Source: Campylobacterales bacterium
GTDB lineage: Bacteria; Campylobacterota; Campylobacteria; Campylobacterales; Sulfurimonadaceae
DNA length: 64,000 nt
Direction of reading: 5' to 3'
Assembly (NCBI GenBank): GCA_026390165.1
Contig: JAPLGM010000006.1
Location: 1-64,000, forward strand
Position numbers and translations under genes: made by a program. Of the stretch, positions 38,651 to 48,558 are shown piece by piece (position 1 is the stretch's first letter; each line of letters opens with the position of its first letter). The notes beneath the pieces were generated by a model. It did not search any database, was not told the DNA's origin, and was given only the letters and a program-made list of their open reading frames with translations.

Positions 38651-39682
38651 TTAGCCGTTACAGATAACGTAGTGGAATTTCTTTTCATTATTGGCTTTCT
38701 CCATGGCATCGAGTGTACAGGTGAGGGTATTTTCGATCGTCTGAGATGGACTAATTTCGGCAACCCCTATTGCAATACGAAGTTGAATCTCATTTTCACC
38801 GAGAAAGAAGTTCGTTCCAGAGACCAAGTCATACAGTCTATCAGCTGCACGCTTGGCACTTTCCATATCCGTGTGCTTAAGCATCATGGCAAAGATCCCC
38901 TCCCCATAATGGGCAACCGTATCACTTCGACGTGAAGTTTTAAGGAGCAATCGCGCAACGGTACGCATCATAAGCCCTTTGGCTTTTTCCCCTGTGATTT
39001 GTGAGAGGGTCGTTGTTGAAAGCTGAACCATAATAAGGGAACTTTTGTGACGAAATTCCTCGATTAGTTGAGACTCTTGGGTAAGTTTGGCAATGAGGTA
39101 GCGCTTATTATAGACACCGTATTGGTCATCAAAAATAGTCTCATTCTCTACTTGTCGGACAACAGCAGCCGTTTCGTTGTAGAGCTCTTTCATGTGGGAA
39201 ACTTGTTTTTTTAAGATGTTCCCGAGTTTACCGACATCTCCGCTAAGAGAGGCGAGAAGATCACCTGCGACCGCTATGGAAGGGGTGTTTTTCATCTCAT
39301 CTTTGCGTTTATCGAGAATTTTTTCCATTAAAGTCATATTTTTATAGAGTGTTGCTGTCAATTGTAAAATGCTCTTAATGGAAGAAAAACCTTGCTTTAG
39401 TGTCCGTTCAAGTCCAATATTTTTCTCATCCCCATTCCCCTCTTCAAGCTCAAGAATAGCACCAATTTGGCGACGGAGACCATCGCTTTTATCGTCGAGT
39501 ATCCGATCGAAATAGAGGGAAAAATTATTGGGGGTAGGGGGAAGATTCTCCATAATAAGAGCATTAAGAACCTCTTTGGCAAAAATTTCCAAATCACTGG
39601 TGGGGTCACTTAGTGCATTTGAACTGATAAGAGCACCCTCCTCTTTAGTTGATGAACGTTTGTGATCATTAAAATTTGCCAT
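38651..39682 (-). CDS. GGDEF-like protein with degenerate active site
   Basis: 343 residues, no membrane helix. The N-terminal 170 residues are helical (NNFSLYFDRILDDKSDGLRRQIG). The C-terminal 170 follow the GGDEF fold (DDQYGVYNKRYLIAKL, RRSDTVAHYGEGIFAMML), but the signature is GEGIF in place of GGDEF, so the catalytic acid pair is altered. The IRIAIGVAEI end strand is kept. It may be inactive or bind nucleotide only. It sits between clpP and def with gaps of 9 and 13 bases, which places this signalling-type protein in a protein-maturation operon. Confidence 0.75.
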   Translation of the reverse strand: MANFNDHKRSSTKEEGALISSNALSDPTSDLEIFAKEVLNALIMENLPPTPNNFSLYFDRILDDKSDGLRRQIGAILELEEGNGDEKNIGLERTLKQGFSSIKSILQLTATLYKNMTLMEKILDKRKDEMKNTPSIAVAGDLLASLSGDVGKLGNILKKQVSHMKELYNETAAVVRQVENETIFDDQYGVYNKRYLIAKLTQESQLIEEFRHKSSLIMVQLSTTTLSQITGEKAKGLMMRTVARLLLKTSRRSDTVAHYGEGIFAMMLKHTDMESAKRAADRLYDLVSGTNFFLGENEIQLRIAIGVAEISPSQTIENTLTCTLDAMEKANNEKKFHYVICNG

Positions 39683-39691
39683 AGTGGACCC

Positions 39692-40288
39692 TTATTTCTC
39701 TTCTTTTTCTTTTTGGAGAAGAACTTCATCGATGATACCGTAGGCTACACCCTCAGCGGCGGACATAAAGTTATCACGATCGGTATCTTTTTCGAGTTTT
39801 TTGACCGTTTGTCCGCAGTTTTTAGCCAAAATTTCATTCAGCTCCGCTTTCATACGCAAAATCTCTTTGGCTTGGATCTCAATATCGGTTGCTTGACCTT
39901 GAGCACCGCCCAAAGGTTGGTGAATCATAATCCGTGCATGAGGGAGCGCGTAACGTTTCCCCTTGGTGCCAGAGCTGAGCAAGAATGCCCCCATAGAAGC
40001 TGCTTGACCGATACAGATGGTACAAATATCAGGACGGATGTAGTTCATCGTATCGTAAATTGCCATCCCAGAGGTGATAACCCCCCCCGGAGAGTTGATA
40101 TAAAAATAGATATCTTTTTGAGGATCTTCAGCTTCTAAAAAAAGTAATTGCGCCACAATAGAGGAGGATACCTGATCGTTTACCTCACCGCTAAGCATAA
40201 TGATACGGTCTTTTAGAAGACGTGAATAGATGTCATACGACCGCTCACCACGTCCTGTTTTTTCAATAACGTAAGGGATATAACTCAT
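39692..40288 (-). CDS. clpP: ATP-dependent Clp protease proteolytic subunit
   Basis: 198-residue serine peptidase that forms the tetradecameric barrel used by ClpA or ClpX. The triad is visible: S98 in [15 protein letters not shown]123 in [10 protein letters not shown] and D172 in [24 protein letters not shown] is the substrate-binding strand. It lies 5 bases after tig, the common tig-clpP order, but no clpX follows here. Confidence 0.97.
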   Translation of the reverse strand: MSYIPYVIEKTGRGERSYDIYSRLLKDRIIMLSGEVNDQVSSSIVAQLLFLEAEDPQKDIYFYINSPGGVITSGMAIYDTMNYIRPDICTICIGQAASMGAFLLSSGTKGKRYALPHARIMIHQPLGGAQGQATDIEIQAKEILRMKAELNEILAKNCGQTVKKLEKDTDRDNFMSAAEGVAYGIIDEVLLQKEKEEK

Positions 40289-40293
40289 CAGGC

Positions 40294-41589
40294 TTACTTG
40301 ATTTTGTCGTTAAGCAATTTACTTAACACGCGATCTTCGATCATTGCCATTTGGATAGCTGGCAAATACCCTGATTCTTGGTAGTTTTTGTAAACAGCAG
40401 CCGGATCTTGTCCCACTTGCATTGCTTCGTAATAGATAGTTTGCATTAATTCTTGCTCGTTTACAACGATACTTTCAGCACGGGCAAGTGCATCAACGAT
40501 AAAGGTGGCTTTAACGGCACGACACGCATCGTCACGGAATGTTTCGCGCAACTCTTTTAATTTTTCGGCATCATCACGAATTTCTTGAATTTGCTCTTCG
40601 GTCATATCCCGTGCTGTTTTATTCAACGCCATATCCATCTCTTGCTCGACGATGAATTCAGGGAGATCGATGGTGTAGGCACTTACGAACAGTTCCATAA
40701 GAGTTGGTTTTAGCTCCTCATTATAAAGGGTACTCATTGCTTCGTTTTCGAGTTGCTCTTTTACTTTTTCTTTGAGCATATCAACGTTTGCATCATCGAA
40801 TCCAGGAAGCATTTTTTTCGCCAACTCATCATCAATAACAACGGGCTCTTTTGCTTGAATCGCGTGAATTTTTACTTTGAATTGAGCAGGTTTTCCTGCT
40901 AGTTTTGCTCCGCCGTAGTTTTCAGGAAAGGTAACGTCGATGGTTTTCTCTTCCCCTTTTTTCATCCCGATCACTTGGTCTTCAAATCCTGGGATAAATT
41001 GACCACTTCCCAAACGAAGTGAGAAATTCTCAGCTTTACCACCTTCGAACGGTTCGCCATCCACAAATCCTTCAAAATCCAACAATGCTGAATCTCCATT
41101 TACGAGAGCGCGATCTTCGTCGATGTTGACAAGTGGTGCTTGTGCCCCTGCTAATTCTTCGATACGGATGGTAATTGCCAAATCATCAATAGCAGGTTTA
41201 GCTACTTCAGGAACCATTGCTGCATAGTCACCTAAGGTGATTGCTGGGCGCATTGCGATGGTTAGTTCAACGTCAATACCATTCTCATTCTTTTCGAATT
41301 TTGAGATGCTTGGTTCACCGATAAGGGTGTCAGCCGCGATTTCCATCAATGAGAGAGCTTCATTAAGCAAATCTCGAAGGGCTTGCGATTCTGCGTCTTG
41401 AACGAGACGGTCACCGTATTGTTTTTTGACAGCACTTACAGGAACTTTCCCTTTACGGAAACCAGCGATTTTCGCATCTTTGCTCAATTGATGGGCAATT
41501 TTTTCGACGTTTGCATCAATCGTATTACGTGTAATAGCCGCGTTGATTTTTGCGTTTGCGGAGTCGATTTTGTTGGTAGTGATTTTCAT
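40294..41589 (-). CDS. tig: trigger factor chaperone
   Basis: Ribosome-bound chaperone and peptidyl-prolyl isomerase. It has 431 residues from the ATG at 41587-41589 behind AAAGGA; a longer upstream frame lacks a sensible start. The N-terminal ribosome-binding signature GFRKGKVP is present. The FKBP-like domain spans about 150-235 ([39 protein letters not shown]), and the helical C-terminal domain follows. A -10-like TATTAT on the minus strand at 41635-41640 could drive the tig-clpP-GGDEF-def-comM unit. Confidence 0.96.
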   Translation of the reverse strand: MKITTNKIDSANAKINAAITRNTIDANVEKIAHQLSKDAKIAGFRKGKVPVSAVKKQYGDRLVQDAESQALRDLLNEALSLMEIAADTLIGEPSISKFEKNENGIDVELTIAMRPAITLGDYAAMVPEVAKPAIDDLAITIRIEELAGAQAPLVNIDEDRALVNGDSALLDFEGFVDGEPFEGGKAENFSLRLGSGQFIPGFEDQVIGMKKGEEKTIDVTFPENYGGAKLAGKPAQFKVKIHAIQAKEPVVIDDELAKKMLPGFDDANVDMLKEKVKEQLENEAMSTLYNEELKPTLMELFVSAYTIDLPEFIVEQEMDMALNKTARDMTEEQIQEIRDDAEKLKELRETFRDDACRAVKATFIVDALARAESIVVNEQELMQTIYYEAMQVGQDPAAVYKNYQESGYLPAIQMAMIEDRVLSKLLNDKIK

Positions 41590-41717
41590 TCTATTCCTTT
41601 GGGAGGTTATCTCTATATCGAGTAAATGGTGGCAATAATACCCAAAAAGTATTAATAAATGGCTGAATAAAAGCAAAGACGTGTTAGAGTAAGAGAATAT
41701 TTTTTAAGTGAGATGGT

Positions 41718-42296
41718 ATGGAATTAAATGATCAATTTATAGAAGCAGTCAAGACGATGATTTCCCATGTTGGGGAGGATGTGATGCGGGAGGGGCTCCT
41801 TAAGACCCCTGAACGTGTTTTAAAATCGTATGAATTTATCTATGGTGGTTATAAAGAGGATCCCCAATCCATTTTGAATTCAGCCATGTTTGAGAGCTCT
41901 AACGATGAGATGGTCCTTATCAAAGATATTGAGTTTTATTCCACGTGTGAACACCATTTACTCCCTATTATCGGGCGTGCCCATGTTGCTTATATCCCTG
42001 ATGGGAAAGTGGTGGGACTCTCGAAAATCCCCCGTGTTGTTGATGTATTTGCCCGTCGTATGCAAATCCAAGAGCAGCTGACGGAACAAATCGCTGATGC
42101 CCTTATGCAGTCGATTGCTCCCAAAGGGGTGGCGGTCGTGATCCAAGCACGACATATGTGCATGGAGATGCGTGGGGTGGAGAAGATTAGTTCGACGACG
42201 ACCTCCAGTGCCCTTCGCGGATTGTTCAAACGGGATGAAAAAACTCGAATGGAATTTTTTAGCCTCATCAACTCCTCCAGCGGTAACCGTTACTAA
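41718..42296 (+). CDS. folE: GTP cyclohydrolase I
   Basis: Converts GTP to 7,8-dihydroneopterin triphosphate, the first step of folate synthesis; this product also feeds the preQ0 pathway that ends in QueF. The 192-residue protein carries zinc ligands in [20 protein letters not shown] and RHMCMEMRG, and the catalytic [13 protein letters not shown]. The fliI start lies 3 bases downstream, so the two are co-transcribed. Confidence 0.96.
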   Translation: MELNDQFIEAVKTMISHVGEDVMREGLLKTPERVLKSYEFIYGGYKEDPQSILNSAMFESSNDEMVLIKDIEFYSTCEHHLLPIIGRAHVAYIPDGKVVGLSKIPRVVDVFARRMQIQEQLTEQIADALMQSIAPKGVAVVIQARHMCMEMRGVEKISSTTTSSALRGLFKRDEKTRMEFFSLINSSSGNRY

Positions 42297-42299
42297 GTT

Positions 42300-43604
42300 A
42301 TGTCCCTTAAAGCACTGAGAGAACGGTTGGGTTCTGAGAAACTTCACACCATTTTTGGAATGATTACGAAAATATCCCCCACCATGATCACCGCCGAGGG
42401 GCTTCATGTGAGTATCGGCGATACGGTGATGATCGTTTCAGAGGTTGATGGTGCGGAAGCATTAGGGATGGTGAGCGAAGTAGAGAGGAACCGTTTTTTT
42501 GTCACCCCCTTTCGGTTTGTAGAAGGGTTTCGTGCGGGTGATAAGGTGTTCCCCAATCAAACAGGGATGGCAATTGAGGTGGGAGAGGGGCTTTTAGGTC
42601 GGGTTGTTGATCCGTTTATGAAGCCCATCGACGGTAAAGGTCCCATATATGGGAGCCATGTTGAGCCCATCATCAAAGCCCCCATTGCGGCGATGAAACG
42701 GGGGATGATTGATGAAGTGTTCAGCGTCGGGGTCAAAACCATTGATGGTCTTCTCACCTGTGGCAAAGGGCAAAAACTGGGGATCTTCGCCGGCAGTGGT
42801 GTTGGAAAATCGACCCTTATGGGGATGATCGTCCGTGGTGCGGATGCTCCCATAAAAGTGGTTGCCCTCATCGGAGAGCGGGGGCGAGAAGTTCCTGAAT
42901 TTATCGAAAAAAGTCTCGGAGGGAATCTGGAAAACACCGTTGTTGTCGTGGCAACGAGTGATGACTCCCCCTTGATGCGTAAATACGGGGCGTTTAGTGC
43001 GATGAGTGTGGCGGAGTATTTCAAATCGCAAGGGCATGATGTCCTCTTTATGATGGATTCGGTCACCCGTTTCGCTATGGCACAGCGTGAAATCGGTCTC
43101 GCACTGGGGGAACCCCCAACGTCCAAAGGATACCCCCCGTCGTCATTGACACTGTTACCGCAACTGATGGAGAGGGCAGGCAAAGAGGAGGGGCATGGCT
43201 CTATCACTGCCTTTTTTACCGTCCTTGTCGAGGGGGATGATATGTCCGACCCAATAGCCGATCAATCCCGCTCTATTCTCGATGGGCACATTGTCCTCTC
43301 GCGTGAAATGACCGATTTTGGGATTTATCCCCCTATCCATATCCTCAACTCCGCATCGCGTGTCATGAACGACATCATCACCCCCGAACACCTCGCCGCC
43401 GTCCGCCGCTTTCGCCGTCTCTATACCCTCCTTAAAGAAAATGAGATGCTCATTCGTATCGGCGCCTACGTCCGAGGGAGTGACAAAGAGTTGGACGAAG
43501 CGATTGCGAAAAAAGCTCAGATGGAGGCATTTTTGTCCCAAGAGGCGATGAGTGTGAGTAACTATCAGGAGAGTGTGGATTTCCTGATAGGGTTGATGCG
43601 GTAA
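42300..43604 (+). CDS. fliI: flagellar export apparatus ATPase FliI
   Basis: 434-residue ATPase of the flagellar type III export system, homologous to F1-beta. Walker A is GIFAGSGVGKSTLMG, the FliI/YscN signature is LGEPPTSKGYPPSSLTLLPQL, and VLFMMDSVTRFAMAQREIG follows Walker B. It is closely linked to folE rather than to other flagellar genes, which fits the scattered flagellar genes of Campylobacterota. It implies a motile cell, consistent with the chemoreceptor at 27-28.9 kb. Confidence 0.95.
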   Translation: MSLKALRERLGSEKLHTIFGMITKISPTMITAEGLHVSIGDTVMIVSEVDGAEALGMVSEVERNRFFVTPFRFVEGFRAGDKVFPNQTGMAIEVGEGLLGRVVDPFMKPIDGKGPIYGSHVEPIIKAPIAAMKRGMIDEVFSVGVKTIDGLLTCGKGQKLGIFAGSGVGKSTLMGMIVRGADAPIKVVALIGERGREVPEFIEKSLGGNLENTVVVVATSDDSPLMRKYGAFSAMSVAEYFKSQGHDVLFMMDSVTRFAMAQREIGLALGEPPTSKGYPPSSLTLLPQLMERAGKEEGHGSITAFFTVLVEGDDMSDPIADQSRSILDGHIVLSREMTDFGIYPPIHILNSASRVMNDIITPEHLAAVRRFRRLYTLLKENEMLIRIGAYVRGSDKELDEAIAKKAQMEAFLSQEAMSVSNYQESVDFLIGLMR

Positions 43605-43746
43605 ATTTTAAGATTACATTCCAAATGTTTCGTATTTAAATACTTTTTAATATAATTAGTTAATTTGTCTTTGTTTTTAATTTAAATATTAGTATTAAAG
43701 GCGTAACCTATAAGTAGACTTTAATCTTTACACAATGGAGGATCAG

Positions 43747-46479
43747 ATGCAACATGAACATAAGAGTAAAAGTAAAATGTTAATGCAACTTATAGGTAAA
43801 CCGCAAATAGCAGTTTCAGTGGTGGTTGCTGGACTGCTTATCGGCTGTGGCGGAGGAGGTGGAAGTACTCCAGCAGCTACGACCTCATATACCGTGAGTG
43901 TTGTTGATGATAACATCGTTGGTTCTACATTAACGGCTGCGGGCTGTACTAGCTCTACAGATAATAAAAATGGAACCTATATATTAAGTGGATGCAGTGC
44001 CCAACCAACACTCATCACGGCTCAGGGTGGTTTTATCGATACAAATGGTAATGGTTCGGAAGATGCTAATGAATCAACGCAAGATAGCCCTTTGGTGCTC
44101 AGAACGTCTCAAACAACGGGAACAGCGTTTAATGTTACCCCTCTTACGACTCTGGCGTATGGTCTTAGCACTGCTGAAATTACTGCCCTAAAAGCTAAGC
44201 TTGGTGGGATTGATCTTTTTGGTAAAGAAGATGCAAGCAAGGAGCTTAGACAAACCGTGAATGCCCTTTTGGCTGGGGCTACCGAGAGTGGATTGGACGT
44301 TAAAACATTTGGAGCCGTGCTAGCACGGCAAATCAATAGCTCAACAGGAACGGGGATTACCGGTATTAAAGAAGCGATAGCTACTATAAAAGCCAACCCT
44401 TCACTACTTGATCCAACTACATTTGGTCTCGTAAAAATCACGGGATTTTTGAGTGATGGGAGGGTAAATGCTGTTAGGACTGGGTCTAATGTCATGACGG
44501 CAATGGTAGCTGAAAAAGTTCCGGATGGAAAAATACGTATCTCTGGATTTATCTATGATGATGTGATTGCCAACGCTGTCGTTATCGCAAAAATTGGTGA
44601 TACTGTACTTGGGACAACAACTGCAGACGCATATGGACGTTATACGTTTACTATTGATAGAACGTCTATCCCAGCAGGAGAAACACTCCAATTTATTGCG
44701 ACATTGGATAACACAGGTACAGGGGAAGATATTAAACTGACTTCATTAATTTCGACGGATAAATTACTAGCTAGTATGGTAAATAGTAAGACAAATGCTT
44801 CTAAAATGGGTGATTTGATCGTCTCAAACGTTACCACAGCTAAAGCAATTATCGCTGAAAAACTCAATCCGAATGTTCTTACAGATGGAAGTATACTTGA
44901 TAGCACAATGCTTACCGTTGAATCGGGCTATGCTGATACCGTTGTAAAAGTGGCGGGTGAGATTAAATATATTATTGATGGTGCCGGAACAACGGGAAGT
45001 GCTACGGATACATTGGCGTATGCACAATCTCTTGTTACTAGCACGGGTGGAACGACAGGAATTACAACCGATCACAGTAGTCTTGTTACCGGTGACGTGG
45101 TATTGAATGGACAGCTTAGTACAGAGATTACGGTCATTGCTCCGACAGCTGTCAGCGGAATAGCAGCCTCCAAAGCGATGTTCCAAGAACTTCGTACACA
45201 AGCACTTTCATTGGTTGATTATAAAAACAGCGGTACCCCTGGATTTATCGATACGAAGGCATTGGCAGTCCAAGAAGCAACGCGAGATGTTGCAGGACCA
45301 GATGTTGTAGCCATTGGCTATTTTGTAAGTGCGATGCAACTTGTAGATAAAAATAGTGGTACCTTTGCTTTGAATGTTCCTGTTAATGTTATCGAAGCAA
45401 CACAAGTAACGTCAGGTGCCAATTATGGAGATATGTATGGAAATCAGTACACAGTAAAAATCCTTGGAAGTATTGATTACTATATGCAACCCTATGAATT
45501 ACAAAGATTACTTTGGATGAATGATACCCCATACAGTATGACAGTAACTCGAACTGGAGATCATTCTTATAGTTATACCTTCACAAATGCAAATGACACA
45601 ACGAAAACGTATAGTGGAACATTTGGATTAAATAATCTAGCGATAAGTATGACAGGCACTCTTCCCGTTACAAAAAGTTGGACCTATGTTCCAACGGGAG
45701 GTTCGTCGGCAGTACATAATACTATTAATGTTAATGTGACAGGAACCGTTGGTGCTGTATCCTCTACAACAGGGCAATTCAATTATGCAGGAACAATTAA
45801 AACGTATGCAGAAAACGGTTCTCTTGATTCAACCTTTACGGTTACGAGTGCAAAATATAACCTGATTAAAAATGGAACGGCTTTGACCTACGAACCATTG
45901 AGTTTTGATGGTGTTTTCGCAATGAAAACATATACATTGACGGGGAAAGTTACTGCATCCAATTATATTGATATTAATGATACTCTTGGTAGATTAAAAC
46001 ATTTTCCTAAAAACGTTATGTTTGATGGAAAAGCTGAAGATTCGACAGATGGTTCTTATATTAGTGGTCTTGTAACGGGAGCAATGGTGAATACAGGGTC
46101 TATAATTGACAACTCTTTGTACGATGTTTCTTTTACGGGAAAACTCAATGTTCCAAATCGACCGTTGACAACAGTCATCTTAACAATGAAGAATATCGAT
46201 GCGGATAAGGCAGATGTTACCCTCTCCTATACGTACGATAAAACGAAAATTGATGTAACGGGAGTGATTGCAAATTTGGGAACGGTTAATGGAATCAATA
46301 AATATACAGCTCAGTTAAAAAACCAAGCGGGTGTTACTATTGATATTAAAGGTGACGCAACGGGCAAAAAGGTAATCGGTATCGTGAGCAAAGACGGAAT
46401 CAGTATCGGAACGATTGATATGCTCAGCAGTGTACCGCGTGTCATTTACTATGACGGTACGTTTGAAACCCTTATTTAA
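43747..46479 (+). CDS. large Gly-rich surface lipoprotein, paralogue of the gene at 48559
   Basis: 910 residues. The ATG at 43747 lies 5 bases after GGAGG, which itself overlaps the ATG at 43735, so the later start is preferred. The signal VVVAGLLIGC has a lipobox, and CGGGGGS follows as a flexible linker. The N-terminal half has an Asp/Asn-rich loop (FIDTNGNGSEDANE) that could bind calcium, then GFIYDDVIANAVVIA, a carboxypeptidase-regulatory-like beta domain. The C-terminal half is Thr/Ser/Asn-rich beta sequence. It is homologous to the 48559 protein over about 430 residues and diverges after that. It is coupled to the outer-membrane gene behind it. Function unknown; adhesion or ligand binding is inferred. 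Confidence 0.65.
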   Translation: MQHEHKSKSKMLMQLIGKPQIAVSVVVAGLLIGCGGGGGSTPAATTSYTVSVVDDNIVGSTLTAAGCTSSTDNKNGTYILSGCSAQPTLITAQGGFIDTNGNGSEDANESTQDSPLVLRTSQTTGTAFNVTPLTTLAYGLSTAEITALKAKLGGIDLFGKEDASKELRQTVNALLAGATESGLDVKTFGAVLARQINSSTGTGITGIKEAIATIKANPSLLDPTTFGLVKITGFLSDGRVNAVRTGSNVMTAMVAEKVPDGKIRISGFIYDDVIANAVVIAKIGDTVLGTTTADAYGRYTFTIDRTSIPAGETLQFIATLDNTGTGEDIKLTSLISTDKLLASMVNSKTNASKMGDLIVSNVTTAKAIIAEKLNPNVLTDGSILDSTMLTVESGYADTVVKVAGEIKYIIDGAGTTGSATDTLAYAQSLVTSTGGTTGITTDHSSLVTGDVVLNGQLSTEITVIAPTAVSGIAASKAMFQELRTQALSLVDYKNSGTPGFIDTKALAVQEATRDVAGPDVVAIGYFVSAMQLVDKNSGTFALNVPVNVIEATQVTSGANYGDMYGNQYTVKILGSIDYYMQPYELQRLLWMNDTPYSMTVTRTGDHSYSYTFTNANDTTKTYSGTFGLNNLAISMTGTLPVTKSWTYVPTGGSSAVHNTINVNVTGTVGAVSSTTGQFNYAGTIKTYAENGSLDSTFTVTSAKYNLIKNGTALTYEPLSFDGVFAMKTYTLTGKVTASNYIDINDTLGRLKHFPKNVMFDGKAEDSTDGSYISGLVTGAMVNTGSIIDNSLYDVSFTGKLNVPNRPLTTVILTMKNIDADKADVTLSYTYDKTKIDVTGVIANLGTVNGINKYTAQLKNQAGVTIDIKGDATGKKVIGIVSKDGISIGTIDMLSSVPRVIYYDGTFETLI

Positions 46480-47627
46480 TGGGTAAAATGGTGTTTTTCA
46501 AAGGGAGGGGGTTTTCTTCCCCTCTTCTATTTTTACTCTTTAGCGTGACGCTATGGGGTGATGTCCTATGTATCGACAACCCTGCCACTGTGCAGGGAAC
46601 AAACGGTTCGTTTATGAGTACATCAGCCTTTATCGCCAGTGATCCTGTATCGGTCAAAGAGTTTTTTGGAGACAAGTGGGGGGGTGCGTATACGCCACGA
46701 AAGGGGACGAATCTCGTATTGGGGAGCGCAAGGGCTGAAATAGGGGGGAATTATGAGGGGTGGCATATCGGGTATATCCACCGTCTGGAGACGATGATCG
46801 AGGCAAGCCGTGATTTTGTCGATCTCTTTTATGCGATCAAACACTCTGAAGATTTAACGATAGGGCGACAGTATGAGCTTAATTTGAAAATTAACGGATT
46901 TCAAGCCGATGGTTTGCATATAGCTAAATCCATTCCCCTCTATACAAATAATGATCTAACTATCAGAGGAGGATTGGGGCTATCGTTGTTGCGTGGTATT
47001 CGAATGCAGCAAGGGGTAATCAATGGTACGGCTACCGCTTTAGCTTCTAAAGATTATAACTATTCGGGAAATATTGATTATTACTATACGAGTAATTATC
47101 TGTATGATCTTAATCTTAATGTTCCAGTAGGGTACGGGATGAGTCCTGATATCGGGGTGATTGTCGATGCGCAAAAGTGGCACAGTGAAATCGTCATCAA
47201 TGATCTTTTCGGGTTTATGCAGTGGAATAACGCCCCCTATACGAATGCTATCATCTCCTCTAATACTAAGCATTATGATAGCGATGGATACGTACAATAT
47301 TCTCCTACTATCACAGGATTGGAGACAACAAGGAAGTTTACGCAACACTTTGATCCGAAAAGTTTTGCTTTGGTTCGATACAACAATAGTGTACTTATCC
47401 CGTTTCTCCAAGTATCGACGACGAGAGGGTATATCTTTCCAGAAGGAGGACTTCTTGTTACCCTCGCAAATGTTCCAACGATAAAGTTATCGTACGAAAC
47501 ATTTTTTCACTCTTATGGGTTGGCATTAACATCAAAATATGGCTATATGGGCTTTCAGACGGATAAACTCAATCCCGATAAAGTGTCGGCTCTGCGTCTC
47601 GCATTTGGAGTACACTATGCGTACTAA
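46479..47627 (+). CDS. putative outer-membrane beta-barrel protein
   Basis: 382 residues beginning at an ATG that overlaps the preceding stop (TAATG); an ATG at 46488 is an alternative. A signal peptide (FSSPLLFLLFSVTLWG) precedes alternating hydrophobic/polar strands and ends in ALRLAFGVHYAY, with the aromatic terminal residue typical of BAM-inserted barrels. I do not recognise the family. Coupling to the lipoprotein gene suggests that the two proteins work together at the surface. Confidence 0.55.
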   Translation: MGKMVFFKGRGFSSPLLFLLFSVTLWGDVLCIDNPATVQGTNGSFMSTSAFIASDPVSVKEFFGDKWGGAYTPRKGTNLVLGSARAEIGGNYEGWHIGYIHRLETMIEASRDFVDLFYAIKHSEDLTIGRQYELNLKINGFQADGLHIAKSIPLYTNNDLTIRGGLGLSLLRGIRMQQGVINGTATALASKDYNYSGNIDYYYTSNYLYDLNLNVPVGYGMSPDIGVIVDAQKWHSEIVINDLFGFMQWNNAPYTNAIISSNTKHYDSDGYVQYSPTITGLETTRKFTQHFDPKSFALVRYNNSVLIPFLQVSTTRGYIFPEGGLLVTLANVPTIKLSYETFFHSYGLALTSKYGYMGFQTDKLNPDKVSALRLAFGVHYAY

Positions 47628-47647
47628 ATTTAAATAAAAGGAATCAC

Positions 47648-48514
47648 ATGAAAAAAAATCTTCTTATTCTTTCCCTCGCGGGAATGGCAACGGTTCTCTC
47701 GGCGGAATCAAAATTTTTTGATGGGTATTCGTATGGGGGTATTGGGTTTGAAAATACGACGTATCAGGAAAGTGGGACAAGTGCCACCTACGGACATATA
47801 AAATCAAAAGCAACAGGTACAAGCCCAGTTTACACGACTGGAAACCTTGTTCGAGTGAATGATAAGTATGATTTTTCACTTGATTTTAGTTCTACCTTGC
47901 TTGCACGTGAATTGAGTGAGACATGGACACGCAATGGTGCGGCATTGCAAAGTACCAATATGGATGTTACAATAAATTCAATGCGACTTTTGGGACATTA
48001 TAAACTCGATGATAAAAATCGTATTGTTTTTGGACCATCTTACTCGTTGAACAGTTTTAAGCGGTTTAATTTCAAAGATACAAATCCTAATGACACGTAT
48101 TTAGTAAATGGTGTTTCAATACCATTGAATGTTGATGATACGGATGGTTTGTTAACTGAAGAGAGAGTAGCTACGCTATTTGCAACTTTTGGTTATTGGT
48201 ATGAAAGTGCGCCAGTAGCAACACCCAATACATTTCGTTTTAAATTGAATGCCCTTTGTTCTCAACCCATTTGGAATAGTGCTTCAAATACTGGGTTTGA
48301 AGGAGTCTCTTTTAGCTCTCTTAGTGGGTACAAAATGGATATTAATGGATATGTAGGTTATCCAATTATGAAAGGTCTTGAACTCGGAATGTTTGTGGGG
48401 TATCAGTATCAACGAAAAATAGGAGATGATAAAAGTCAAGGGATTGTGTGGCCCGATAATACTCTTCAGACTATTCAAGCGGGCTTGTTAGCTTCATGGA
48501 ATTTTAGAGATTAG
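47648..48514 (+). CDS. putative outer-membrane protein
   Basis: 288 residues with a signal peptide (MKKNLLILSLAGMATVLSA) and beta-strand-rich sequence ending in LLASWNFRD. About eight or ten amphipathic strands can be drawn (GYSYGGIGFENTTYQ, YDFSLDFSSTLLARE, LGMFVGYQYQRKIG). It lies 20 bases after the previous outer-membrane gene with AAAGGAA, so it is the third gene of the module. The family is not recognised. Confidence 0.5.
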   Translation: MKKNLLILSLAGMATVLSAESKFFDGYSYGGIGFENTTYQESGTSATYGHIKSKATGTSPVYTTGNLVRVNDKYDFSLDFSSTLLARELSETWTRNGAALQSTNMDVTINSMRLLGHYKLDDKNRIVFGPSYSLNSFKRFNFKDTNPNDTYLVNGVSIPLNVDDTDGLLTEERVATLFATFGYWYESAPVATPNTFRFKLNALCSQPIWNSASNTGFEGVSFSSLSGYKMDINGYVGYPIMKGLELGMFVGYQYQRKIGDDKSQGIVWPDNTLQTIQAGLLASWNFRD

Positions 48515-48555
48515 AAGAGTAAACGATCCACATCGGATCGTTTACTCTTCTTTTT
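48513..48555. terminator. strong bidirectional terminator between convergent surface-protein modules
   Basis: AGAAGAGTAAACGATC pairs perfectly with GATCGTTTACTCTTCT (16-17 bp stem, loop about 5-7 bases). It is followed by T's on the plus strand and by A's ahead of it when read from the minus strand. It begins inside the stop codon of the plus-strand gene and ends 4 bases before the stop of the minus-strand lipoprotein gene. Confidence 0.9.
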
Positions 48556-48558
48556 GCC

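Noticed and set aside
42557-43207. Long minus-strand ORF opposite fliI (216 codons), and similar long antisense frames at 29211-29882 and 58375-59277
   Set aside because: They lie entirely antisense to well-supported genes, have no ribosome site and read as low-complexity Pro/Ser/Arg-rich shadows.
43735-43746. Translation start at the ATG 43735 for the large lipoprotein
   Set aside because: That ATG has no ribosome site and itself forms part of GGAGG, which is well placed for the ATG at 43747.
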